From contig NZ_JAAALO010000001.1 of assembly GCF_009908295.1 (NCBI RefSeq), positions 868,001 through 932,000 on the forward strand: a stretch of 64,000 bases of DNA, written 5' to 3'. The notes beneath the pieces were generated by a model, which saw only the letters and a list, made by a program, of their open reading frames with translations, was not told the DNA's origin and did no database searches. Shown here piece after piece: positions 1 through 12,000 of this stretch (position 1 is its first letter; each line of letters starts with the position of its first letter). A program made the position numbers and the translations under genes. The stretch is from Micromonospora rubida. GTDB taxonomy: Bacteria; Actinomycetota; Actinomycetes; Mycobacteriales; Micromonosporaceae.

Positions 1-3000
1 CCCCACGAGTCGCGGACGGCCGCCACGACCCCGGCCATGGCGGTCACGTCGTCCACCGGGGCCTGGAAGTACTCGACGTCGCCGAGCGCGCGCAGCTCCG
101 CCAGCTCCCGCGCGTGCCGGGCGGCGGGCGACCGACCGGTGCAGGCGACCCGGGCACCCCGCGCCAGCAGCGCCCGGGTGAGCAGCAGCCCGAGGGCGCC
201 GGCACCGCCGGTCACGAGGTAGACGCCGTCCGGGCGCAGCGGCGACGGCGCGACCGGGTGCGGGGGGATCTCCGACAGCACGCGTACGGACCGGTCCGTG
301 GTCGACAGTCGGACGGCCGCCCCGTCGAGCCGTCCCACCGCCACCTCGGCGAGCAGCGCGGCGGGCTCGACCCGGCCGACGACGTGTACGACGCTGAACG
401 CCACGCCGGGCAGCGCGGCGCGCAACGAGGCGTCGAACCCGCCCCACGCCTGCGCCATCGCACCGTCCGGCACGAGGACCTGGATCCGAGCCGGGGCACG
501 GGACGCCATCAGGGCCCGCGTTAGCAGGAACATCGACTCGACGCCGAGGTCGGCACGGTCGGGGGCGAGCAGCGGCCACTGGTGCACGATCCGGTCCGCC
601 GGCACGGCGAGCAGCCGGACGTAGTCATCGGCCACCCCGGGGCGGATGGTGACCACGTCGCCCTCGTCGGCGTACTCCGCGCCGGCGCGCACCCGCACCG
701 CGCCGGGCACCGGCAGCTCGCCGAAGACCAGCACCCGGTCCGCGCGCGGCACGGCGGCCGGTACGGGCTGACGCACCCACTCGGGCGCGAAGAGGCTGAC
801 CGGCGCCGACCCGTCCGTGCCCGTACCGCCCGTCCCGCCCGTCCCACCCGTCCCACCGCCGGCACCGGTCCTGTCGGTCCCGCCGTCCTGGCCGGTCCCG
901 CCCGCGCCGGTCACGCCGTCGGTGAACCAGTGCCGTTCGGCCGCGAACGGGTACGTCGGGAGCGAACGCCGGTTCGGTGGCCGCGTCCACCGGGAGGGCC
1001 AGTCGACCGTCGCGCCCCGGACCCACGCCGCGGCGGTCTGGTCGTCGCCGTGACCGTCGAACGGCGTCCGGTCGACGTGCCGGTCGACGTGACCGACGTG
1101 GCTGCCGGTGGTGTCACCGACGAGGAATCGTCGCAGCGTGGCCACGGCGTGCTCCCCGGAGTACGTGACGAACGCCAGGCGTTCGGCGTGGTCCCCCCGG
1201 CCGACCTGGAGGGTGTACGCCGTCCCCGCGACGTCGTGCCCCCAGGCGTCCCGGGTGTCCACGAACGACTGCGCGTAGGCGCGCAACCGGGCGCTGTCCC
1301 GGGCGGAGAGGGTGAACACCACCGGTGCGTCCGTCGGCGACGGCTCGCCGGACCGGTGCTCCTCGATTACGGCGTGGGCGTTGACCCCGCCGTACCCGAA
1401 CGAGCTGACCCCGGCGCGGCGTGGCACGCCGGGCGCGGGCGGTGGCCAGGCGCGGGCGTCCACCGCGACCTCGAACGCGGTGCCCTCCAGGGCCAGCCGG
1501 GGGCTCAACTCCGGGCCGTGCGGGTCTCCGGTGATCCGGCCGTGGCGCAGCTGCAGAAGCACCCGGAGCACCGCGGCGATCCCCGCCGCCGGTTCCAGGT
1601 GTCCGATGGTGTTCTTCAGTGCGCCCAGGGCGCAGTGCGGGGCGGCTGGCGGCTCGTGACCCCACTCGCGGTAGAGCTCGGCGAAGGCCTGACGCAGTCC
1701 GTTGGTCTCGGCGGGGTCTCCGATCACCGTGCCGGTGCCGTGTGTCTCGACATATCCGATCGTCGCCGGGTCGACACCGGCCTGCCGGTGCGCCCGCAGG
1801 ATCACCTCCGCCTGGGCGCGCGGGTTGGGCGCCGTCAGCGAGTTGGACCGCCCGCCGTGGTTGACCGCGGTGCCGCGCAGCACGGCGACGATCGGGTTGC
1901 CGTCGGCGAGCGCCCGGCTGAGTCGCTTGAGCACGACGACGCCGACGCCCTCCCCCCGTACGTAGCCCGCTGCGTCCCGGTCGAACGCCCTGCCGACGCT
2001 GTCCAGGCTGAGCATTCCGGCGCGTTCCAGGGACGCGAACGTCACCGGCGACAGCATGAGGCTGACGCCGCCCGCGATGACCGTGCCGCAGTGCCCCAGC
2101 CGCAGCGCCTCCGCCGCCCGGTGCAGGGCGACCAGCGAGCTGGAGCACGCCGTGTCCACCGGTTCGCTGGGTCCACGCAGGTCGAGGTGGTACGAGACCC
2201 GGTTGGCGAGCATCGACGGGGTGAGCCCGGTCGACGAGTATGCGTCGGTGGCGGTGCCGGAGCGTTGGATGAGTTCGGCGTACTCCGACGAGCCGACGCC
2301 GACGAAGAGCCCGGTGTCGGTGCCGGCGAGGGCCGCCGGGTCGATGCCCGCGTCCTCCAGCGCCGTCCACACCGTCTGGAGCAGCAGTCGTTGACGGGGG
2401 TCCATCCAGCGGGCCTCCCGTGGCGAGATACCGAAGAAGAGCGGATCGAACCGGTCGATGCCGGGCATGAATCCGGCCCGGGTCACCCGGGTCCGGTCGG
2501 GATGCCGCGCCGGGTCGCCGTGGTGCGCGCGCGCGTCCCACCGGTCGGCCGGCACCTCGCTGAACAGGTCGCCGCCGCGTTCCAGGTTGGCCCAGAAGGC
2601 GTCCAGGTCGGCCGATTCGGGAAGCACACCGGCCATCCCGACGATCACGACCGGGTCGTCCCCCACCATCTCGTCCCGGGCGGGTCCGGCCGACTCGTCC
2701 CGGCTGGATCCGGGCGTGGGGACGGCGTCCGGGTGCTCGCGTTCCAACCAGGCGGCGAGGGCGGTCGCGGTGGGGGTGGCAAGCAGTTGGTCCGGTCCCA
2801 CCGGCACGCCGAACGCGGTCGACACCTCGTCGGCGAGCCGGATCAGGCTCAGCGAGTCCAGACCGTGGTCGTGGAAGGACCCGGCCGGGTCGAGTTCGGC
2901 CACCGGGTAGCCGCTGACGGTGCTCATCAGCCGCAGGACGGTCGCCAACACCACCGGCCCGCCGGCCCGCGACGCCCCGCCGGTGGCCACGGGCGGCGTC

Positions 3001-6000
3001 CCGTCGACGGCGGCCCGCGACGCCCCGGCAGAGGCCGGGGCCCCGGCGTCGATCCAGCAGCGGGTACGGGCGAACGGGTACCCCGGAAGCGACAACGGCC
3101 GCACCGGGCCGCGGTGCGCGGCCGTCCAGTCGAACGCCTCGCCTGCCACCCAGCGCCGCGCCACGTCGTGCGGATCGGCCGGCGACGGCACCGTCGGCGC
3201 ACCCGGTTCCACGGTGGCGACCCCGACGTGCCCGCCAGGGCTGCCGGCGAGGAAGCCGGCGAGCCCTTCGACGAGTTCACCGGCCGACCGCGCGACGACG
3301 GCGAAGCGGTGCGCCATGGGCTCCCGCCCGGCCTGCAGGGTGTACGCCACACTCCCCAGGTCGACGCCGGGGGCGGGGCCGGGATCGGGGCCGGGATCGG
3401 GCAGCAGGGCGGCCAGCTCACGCAGGGTCGTCCCGCCGTGCACGGCACCCGGCCGTACCGCTTCGCCCCGGCCGATCAGCCGCACGATCGTCGCCGGGTC
3501 CAGTCCCAGCTCGTCCAGCGGCTCGTCCACGGCGGCGACGGGCACCCCCGCCAGGGCGGCGACGCCGGTCGGGTCGACCTCGCGGTCACCGGCCCGCAGC
3601 CACGCCAGCATCCGCTCCACGACCCGCCGCAGGGCGTCCGCGTCCCGGGCGGAGAACGGGAAGACGGCCGGCCCGGTGACGCGGGCAGAGTCCGGCGCGT
3701 GCCGGTACTCCTCGACCACGAGGTGTGCGTTGGCACCGCCGGCGCCGAAGGCGCTGATCCCCGCCCGTAGCGGCTCGACACCGGTCCACGGCGCGAGTTC
3801 CCGTTGGACCCGGAACGGCACCCCGGGCCAGTCGACGGCCGGGTTGAGGGTCTCCGCGTGCAGCGACGGCGCCAGCTCCCGGGCACGCATCTGCAACAGG
3901 ACCTTCGTGAGCGCGGCGACACCCGCGGCCGACTCCAGGTGCCCGACGGTCGACTTCACCGAGCCGATGGCCACGGATCCGGCCGGGCGGTCGCCGAACG
4001 CGCGGACCAACCCCGCCACCTCCGCCGGGTCGCCCAGTGCGGTGCCGGTGCCGTGGGCCTCCACGTACGACAGGCTCGCCGGGTCCACGCCCGCCACCCG
4101 GAGCGCCTCCGCGATGACCTCGCCCTGGGCACCCGGGCTCGGCACGGCGAACCCGCCCGTCTTGCCGCCGTGGTTGACCGCGCCGCCGAGGATCACCCCG
4201 AGGATCCGGTCGCCGTCCCGCTCGGCCGCCGCCAGCGGCTTGAGCAGGACCGCCCCGACGCCCTCGCCGGGTGCCATGCCGTCGCCGCCCGCCGCGAAGC
4301 TGCGGCACCGCCCGGTCGCGCCGGTGAAGCCGCCGGCCGCGAGCTGCCGGTACTTACGCGGGTGCGGGGTGAGGTTGACCCCGCCGGCGAGCGCGTAGTC
4401 CACGCCGCCGGCCGCCAACGCCTCGCAGGCGAGGTGGATCGCGGTCAGCGACGACGAGCACATGGTGTCGATCGCCAGGCTCGGCCCCCGGAGGTCGAAG
4501 AAGTACGAGACCCGGTTCGCTATCGAGGCGTACCCCATGCCGCCCGCCAGGCCCGACTGGTTCTCGAACAACTGGTAGTGCCCGTACATGACGCCCACGT
4601 ACACGCCGACGCGGCTGCCGCGCAGTCGCGCCCGCGGGTACCCCGCGTCCTCCAGCGCGTGCCAGGAGGTCTGGAGGAAGAGCCGTTCCTGCGGGTCGGT
4701 CAGTTCCGCCTCCCGCAACGACATCTGGAAGAAGCGGGGGTCGAACTCGTCGATGCCGTCGAGGAAGCCGCCCCACCGGCTGATCGGCTGCCCGTCCACC
4801 TCGCTCACCGCCCGGTGGTCCCAGCGGTCGGGCGGCACCTCTCGTACGCAGTCCCGGCCGCTGCGCAGGTTGGCCCAGAACCCGTCCAGGTCGTCGGCGA
4901 GGGGGTACCGGCCCGCCATGCCGACGACCGCGATCCGGCGGTCCGGGGCGGGACGCGCCACGCTGGGCCGCCCGGTCGCCTCGACCGCCGGCGCGACCGG
5001 GGCGTTCGGGATGTCCGGGGCGTGCAGGGTGTTCGGGATGTCCGGGGTGTCCGGGGCGTTCGGGGCGACCGGGGTGACCGGGGCGTGTACCGGGGCGGCC
5101 GGGACGAGGCGGCGTACCGCCTCGGTGTGGCGTTCGACGAGGTGGTCGGCGACCTCGCGGATCGTGGGGTATTCGAACAGCAGCGTCGCGGGCAGTTCGC
5201 CCATGCGCTCGGAGAGCAGGTCGGCGATGCGCGGCACCGTCAGGGAGTCGACGCCGAAGTTCTCGTACGTCTCGTCCAGCCAGAGCCGATCCCGGGGCAC
5301 CTGGAGGACCTGCTCGAACGCGTCCTTCACGTACCCGATGGCGGCCTCGGTCAAAGCGTCGGTGGCACCGTCGCCCGCCGGCCCGATGCACATGGGCGGC
5401 TGCCCGTCGGTGTGCGGCTCGGCGGTGCGCGGCTCGGCGGTGCGCGGCTCGGCGGTGCGCGGCTCGGCGGTGCGCGGCTCGGCGGTGCGCGGCTCGACCG
5501 GCGGCCCGGCGGTGCGCGGAGACGACATCGACGGCGGCGCCGGGGAGGGCGGCACGGCGGTCGGTGTCGTCTCCGCGACCACCACGTGCTGGGTCAGCCC
5601 CTCGTCGGCCGGCACGGCGCGGCTGCGGGCGAAGCCGGCGAGGGCGAGCGCCCGACGCCAACCGGGTCCGGAGAGCAGCGGGGAGCCGGGCAGCCGCAGT
5701 TCGGCGTCCCGGTGCAGCCACCAGCCGTCGAGCAGGCCGAAGGTCAGCGTGGCGGTGAGGACGTTGCTGCTGGCCTCGTTCAGCACCAGCCGCCCGCCGG
5801 GCCTGAGCAGCCCCGACACCGCGCGCAGCGTGCCGAGCAGGTCGGCGGTGGCGTGCAGGACGTTCGCCGCCACCACCAGGTCGGCGCTGCCGGGGGCGAA
5901 CCCCTGGGCGGCCGGGTCACCCGAGATGTCGAGCCGCTGGTAGCGCACGAACGGGTAGTCGCCGGCGAACCGTTCCCGGCCGTGTTGGAGGAAAGCGCGG

Positions 6001-9000
6001 GAGATGTCGGTGTAGACGTAGCTCACGTCCGCGCCCGAGGCGGCCAGCGCGGGCAGCAGGCTCGCCGTCGTGCCACCGGTGCCCGCGCCCACCTCGACGA
6101 CGGTGACGGGGCCACGGTGGTGGGTCAGCCGGTCGATGACGGCCGCCACCACGAGTTCGTTGGCCCGGTCGACGACCGGGCTTCCCCGGTACGCGCCCTC
6201 GACCAGCGCGGTCGACCCGCCGGGGAACATCACGTCGGTCGCCCGGACCCTGCCCCGCAACACGCCGAAGAGCTGGTGCGCGCACGGCCGCAGCAGCAGG
6301 TCGAAGCGGTTCAGTGCCGGCGTCCGCGCGCAGAGCGCGACCAGGTCGTTCTCCGGATCACCGGTGACCTGACGCGCGGTGGGGACGAGGTGCCCGTCGC
6401 CCGTACGCAGGAGGCCCCCCACGGTGAGGACCCGCAGCAGCTCGGCGAAGAGCCGACGCTGCGGTTCCACGACGCCGAGGTGCTCGGCGAGCCCGGTCGA
6501 CGTCCACCGCTCGTGGTCGGCCAGGAAGACGCCCTCCCGCCGGAACAGCGTCCACAGCCAGCCGAGCATGATCTCGTCGAGGCGGGCGTGGTCGGCCTCG
6601 GTGAGCAGCCGCGCGACGGGCGGGAGCGCCCCCAGCGACGGCACGAGCGTCTCGTCGTCCGCCGGTACGCCACCCTCGCCCGCTGGGACGTCCACGCCGA
6701 CCGGGACGTCCACGGCGCCCTGGACGTCCACGCCGACCGGGACGCCCCCGCCGGCCGAAGGCTCTACGCCACCGGCCGGCAGGTCCACGCCGGCGGCCTT
6801 GAGCGCGGCCGGGTCGGCCTTGACCGCCACGACCTGCCGGTCCTCGCGGCCCAGCACGGCGTGCACCGCCGCCATCCCCTCGTCCGGGGCGATCGACCGG
6901 ATTCCGGTGCTGGCCAGGCGACGGCGGTAGTGCTGGTCGGCGACGATCCCCACGGTCCCCCAGTAGCCCCAGTTGATCACGGATACCCGGGGGGCAAGCA
7001 CACCGTCGAGGTGGTGGGCGAAGGCGTCCTCGAACGTCGACCCGGCCGCATAGTTGGCCTGCCCGGCGCTGCCGGAGAGCGCCACCGCGGAGGAGAAGAA
7101 CAGCACGAAGTCCACGCCGGTCGCGTCGACGAGGGCCGCGTGCAACGCCACCGACGTACGGGTCTTCGCGTCGAGGACCGAGCGGAACGTCTCCTCGGTC
7201 ATGGTGGCCACGGTCTGGTCGCGCAGGACGATGGTGGCGTGCACGACCCCGTGCAGCGCCCCGTGGGTCTCCCGCGTCCAGGCCACCACCGCGCGCAGGG
7301 CCGCCGGATCCGTCGCGTCGGCCCGCCGGTAGCTGACCAGGTCACCGCCCGGGTCGATGCGCCGCAGCCGGTCCCGCCGCGCGAGGTCGAGCTCGCTCCG
7401 GCCGACCAGCACGACCTTCGCCCGGTACCGGCGCACGAGCCACTCGGTCAGTTCGAGGCCGATGCCCCCCGCACCGCCGAGGAGCACGTACACGCCGCCG
7501 GCGCGGACCCGCTCCTGCGGGCGGGTGGCCGTGACCGGCACCAGGCGACGGCCGTGCAACCTGCCGTCCCGCAGCGCGTACGGCCCGCCGGCGGGAGCGT
7601 CCAGCACGTCCGCGGACACCTCGTCGGCGGAGGCGCGGTCGACGACGGTCACCCGCCACCGGGGGTGCTCCTGGGCCAGCGAGAGCGCCAGGCCGTGCAG
7701 GCTCGCCGCGAACGGGTTGCCGACCGGCTCGGCTCCGGTGGTCAGCGCGTCCTCGGTGACCACGGTCAGCCGTACCGGCGCACCGAGCCGCTGGAGGCGC
7801 TTGGCCAGCCGGAACAGGGCCAGGACGCCCCACTGCTGTGCCGACTCCAGCGCTTCGGGGTCGTCGGTGCGCCATCCCGCGGCGCAGGCGAGCACGACGA
7901 CGTGCCGGGGACGGCCGGTCAGGGTGTCGATCCGGTCCGGGTCCACCTCGGTGACGGCCCCGCCCAGGCGTGCGCCGACCGCTGCGGCGAGCGCCTCCGA
8001 CCCGGGGCCGCGTACCAGCCAGGCGTCGCCGTCGGTCCGGGCCGGCGGGGCGTCCCGCACGGCCGGGGCGGGCAGCGGCGACCAGCGCGGAACGTACATC
8101 AGGTCGTCCGCCGACGCCGGTGGCGCGGCAGGCGGCGGCACCGCCGGTCCGGCCCGGTCCGACCCGGTCGGGGCGGGGCGCAGGGAAAGGTCGCGCAGCC
8201 GTACGCAGACGCGTCCCGCCGCGTCGGTCAGGGTCAGGTCGTAGCGGTCGGCGCCAACGGCCCGGACGTGCGCGTATCCGAGATCGGTCAACGGCGCCAG
8301 GACCTCGGCGGCGGTGAGCGCGAACGGCACCATGGCGGGGCCGGCGGCCCGGTCCCGGAGCGCCGCGAACGAGTGCAGCGCGCCGTCGACCACCGCGGGA
8401 TGCACCGCGCCACCGGCGAACCGGGCGGCCTGTGCGGGAACCCGCAGGCGCGCCAGCGCCTCCCCCTCGCCCGCGGCGACCCACTCGACGACCCGCAGGG
8501 CCGGCCCGTACGTCAACCCGGCGGCGGCCAGCTCGGCGTAGAGGTCCGCGCCGTCGTGCCGGCGGGGCAGGCGGGCCTGGATCTTCTCGACCGCGACGAC
8601 CTCCGGCGCAGGGTCGATCCGGTTGTCGAGGTGCCCCTCGGCCAGCAGGGCACCGGTGTCGTCCCGCAGGTCGAACGCCAACTCGCCGCCGGCGCCGGTG
8701 CCGATGCCGCCGCCGATGCCCGTGCCGGTGCCGGTGCCGCCGTTCACGCGGCGCAGCCGTAGCCGGGTCGACCGCTCGGCGTCGGCCACCACGAACGGCC
8801 GGAGCCACCGCACGTTGCGCACGCGCACCGGCACCGCGAACCCGGCCTCGGCGGCCGCGCCCTGCGCCATCGCGAGGACGGCGGCGGCGGGGAGCAGCCG
8901 GGTGTCCCCGATGCGATGGCCGTCGATCAGCGGGTGCGCCGGGGTGAAGGTGGTGCGGTAGGTCAGTCCGTCGAGGCTGTCGACCGGGTCGATGTCGTCC

Positions 9001-12000
9001 AGCAGCGGATGCGCGGTCCGCGCCGAGGGCGGGGACCAGATCGGGTCCGTGAGCCAGCAGCGCAGTTCCTCGAACGGGTAGCCCGGCAACGGCACCCGCC
9101 GCCCGGAGCCGCCCGGCCACGCCACGGTGGCCCCGGCGACCCAGGCGGCTGCGACGTCTGCCGGCTCGGCGCTCGTCGGTGCTGCCGCCCGGGACGACGC
9201 GCGGCCGCGCACGCTGCCCGTCCAGACCCCCGCCGCGCCGCCGTCCCGCAGCCGGGCCGCGAGTTGCGCGGTCGAGGACGCCAGGACGACCATCCGGTCC
9301 GCCCACTCCTCGCGTCCGGTCTGGAGGGTGAAGGCCACGTCCGCGAGGTGGTACGGCAGGTCCCGCTCGACGGCGTCCGCCACCCGCCCGGCCAGCGCGC
9401 GCAGGCCCTCCGGCGTCCGCGCCGACAGCGGGAACAGCCACGGTCCCACCGGCCGGTCCCCCGGTGGGGCCGGAACGTGCTCCTCCACGACCAGGTGGGC
9501 GTTGGCCCCGCCCGCGCCGAACGAGCTGATGCCCGCGCGCCGGGGCGCGGCGCCGCGTCGCGGCCAGGGTTCGAGGTCGCGTTGCACGCGCAGCGGGGTC
9601 GGATCGAAGTCGATGTTCGGGTTCACCGGATCGGCATGCAGCGACGGCACGAGTTCGCCGTGCCGCATCTGCAGCAGCACCTTGCAGAGGCCCGCCATGC
9701 CGGAGGCGGACTCCAGGTGCCCGATGTTGGACTTGACCGAACCGATCGGCACGCTGCGCGGCGGCAGCTCGGAGGCGCTCAGCGCCCGGGCCAGCCCTCG
9801 GATCTCGACCGGGTCACCGAGCGCGGTGCCGGTGCCGTGGGCCTCCAGGTATCCCAACGAGGCGGGGTCGACGCCGGCCTCCGCCAGCGCCTGCCGGACG
9901 AGGTCGCCCTGGGCGACCGGGTTCGGCACGGTGAAGCCGTTGGTCCGTCCGCCGTGGTTGACGCTGGAACCGAGGATGACGCCGTGCACGTGGTCGCCGT
10001 CCCGGACGGCCGCCGCCAGTGGCTTGAGCAGGACGACACCGACACCCTCGCCCGGGACGTACCCGTCACCGTCGGCGCCGAAGCTGCGGCACCGCCCGTC
10101 GCTGGAGGTGAAGCCGCCCTGGCCGAGAAAGCGGTACTTGTACGGGTGGACGTGCAGGTTGACGCCGCCGGCCACGGCCAGTTCCGCGTCGCCGGCGCGC
10201 AGGTCGCGTACGGCGAGGTGGATCGCGGTCAGCGAGGACGAGCACATCGTGTCCACGCTCAGGCTGGGGCCGGTCAGCCCGAGGGTGTACGACACCCGGT
10301 TGGCGATCGACGCGTGCGAGGACGCGCCGATCCGGCCGTCCCCGGCCTCGTGCATCTGGTACAGCCCGTACATCGCGCCCACGTACACGCCGACGCGGTG
10401 CTCGCGCAGGTCCGCGCGGGTGCGCCCGGCGTCCTCCATCGCGTGCCAGGCCGTCTGGAGGAACAGCCGCTCCTGCGGGTCGATGATCTCCGCCTCGCGG
10501 GGCGAGATGCCGAAGAACAGCGGGTCGAAGAGGTCGATGCCGCGCAGGAAGCTGCCCCACCGGCTGTACCGGGCGGCCCGGTCGGCCGGCGTCGCCTGGT
10601 CGTAGGCGCGCCAGTCCCAGCGGTCCGCCGGGATCTCGGTGATCAGGTCGCGTCCCGCCCGCAGGTTGGCCCAGAACTCCCCGAGGGTGTCCGACTCCGC
10701 GAACCGGGCCGCCACGCCCACGATGGCGATGGGCACCGGCCCGGCCGGCACCGGGGCGACAGGCGCAGGGGCCACGGAGACGACGGACGCGGGGACGACG
10801 GATGCGGGGACGACGGGCGCTGGCGGGACGACGGGCGCGGGGGCCGGCGCCAGCTCGGCGAGCCGGGTCGCGTGCTGCCCGGCGAACCAGCCGGCGAGCG
10901 ACCGCAGATCCTGGTACTCGAAGAACAGCGTCTTCGGCAGGGACCCGAAGTGCTCCTCGAGCCGGCGGGTCAGCTCCATGATGAGCAGCGAGTCGATGCC
11001 GAACTGCTCGAACGGGACGTCCTCGTCGAGCTCCTCCGGCGGGTACTCGAACACCTCGGCGAGGATCCCGCGCAGGAAACCCTCGGCGCGGGACTGGTCC
11101 TCGTCGCGCGGGTGCCCCCCGACCGGGTCCCCGGGTGGCTCCTCCGCGCCGGGGCGTCCCGCTGCCGGCCCGGGAACCGGAGCGGTCGCCGGCGGGTCGA
11201 GGAGCCGTCGGAGACGCTCAAGGTGGCCGTACGCGACCAGAACGTGGTCGCCGTCGTGGCCCCACGCCCGGTCGAAGGCCTCCAGCGCGGCGTCCGTCGG
11301 CAGCGGCACCAGCCCGACGTGCCGGGCGATCCGGGCCTGGGTGGCGTCGTCGGCGTCCATCCGGATCCCGCCGTCGGCCCAGAGCGACCAGAGCACGGAG
11401 AAGCTGCGACCGGGCCGTTCACTGCCGCGTCGCCAGGCCACGAACGCGTCCAGGAAGCGGTTGGCGTACGCGTAGTCGGCCTGCCCCGGGCTGCCGGCCG
11501 CGCCGGACAGGGAGGAGAAGCAGACGAAGAAGTCCAGCGGGTCCCCCGCCGTGGCCTCGTCGAGCTCGACGGCGCCCCGGACCTTGGGCCCCAGCACGGC
11601 CGCGATCTCCTCGTCCGTCTTGCGCAGCAGCCACGAGTCGCGGGTGGTCCCGGCGAGGTGCAGCACGCCGTGGATCGCGCCGAAGGAGGCGTGCACCCGG
11701 TCGACGAGTTCCGCCGCCGCCCCCGGCACGCCCAGGTCGGACCGGAGGTAGTGCACGTCGAGGCCGGCGGCGCGCAGGTCGGTGAGGTCGACGTCGGCCG
11801 ACCGGCCGGTCAGCACGTACCGCGCCGAGGCACCCAGGTGGGCGACGAGTCGACGGCCGATCGCGCCGGCTCCGCCGGTGACCAGCACGGTGCCGGTCGG
11901 CGCGACCGGCACGGCGACCGGCGCGACCGGTTCCCACCTGGGCACCTGCCGGCCCCTCGCCGGGTACCGGACCAGGAACTCGTGGTCGGCCCCGGCCTCG

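Noticed and set aside
5400..5510. Regular 15-bp repeats resembling a CRISPR array
   Set aside because: Units are contiguous without spacers, in frame, and encode RTAEP in an interdomain linker.
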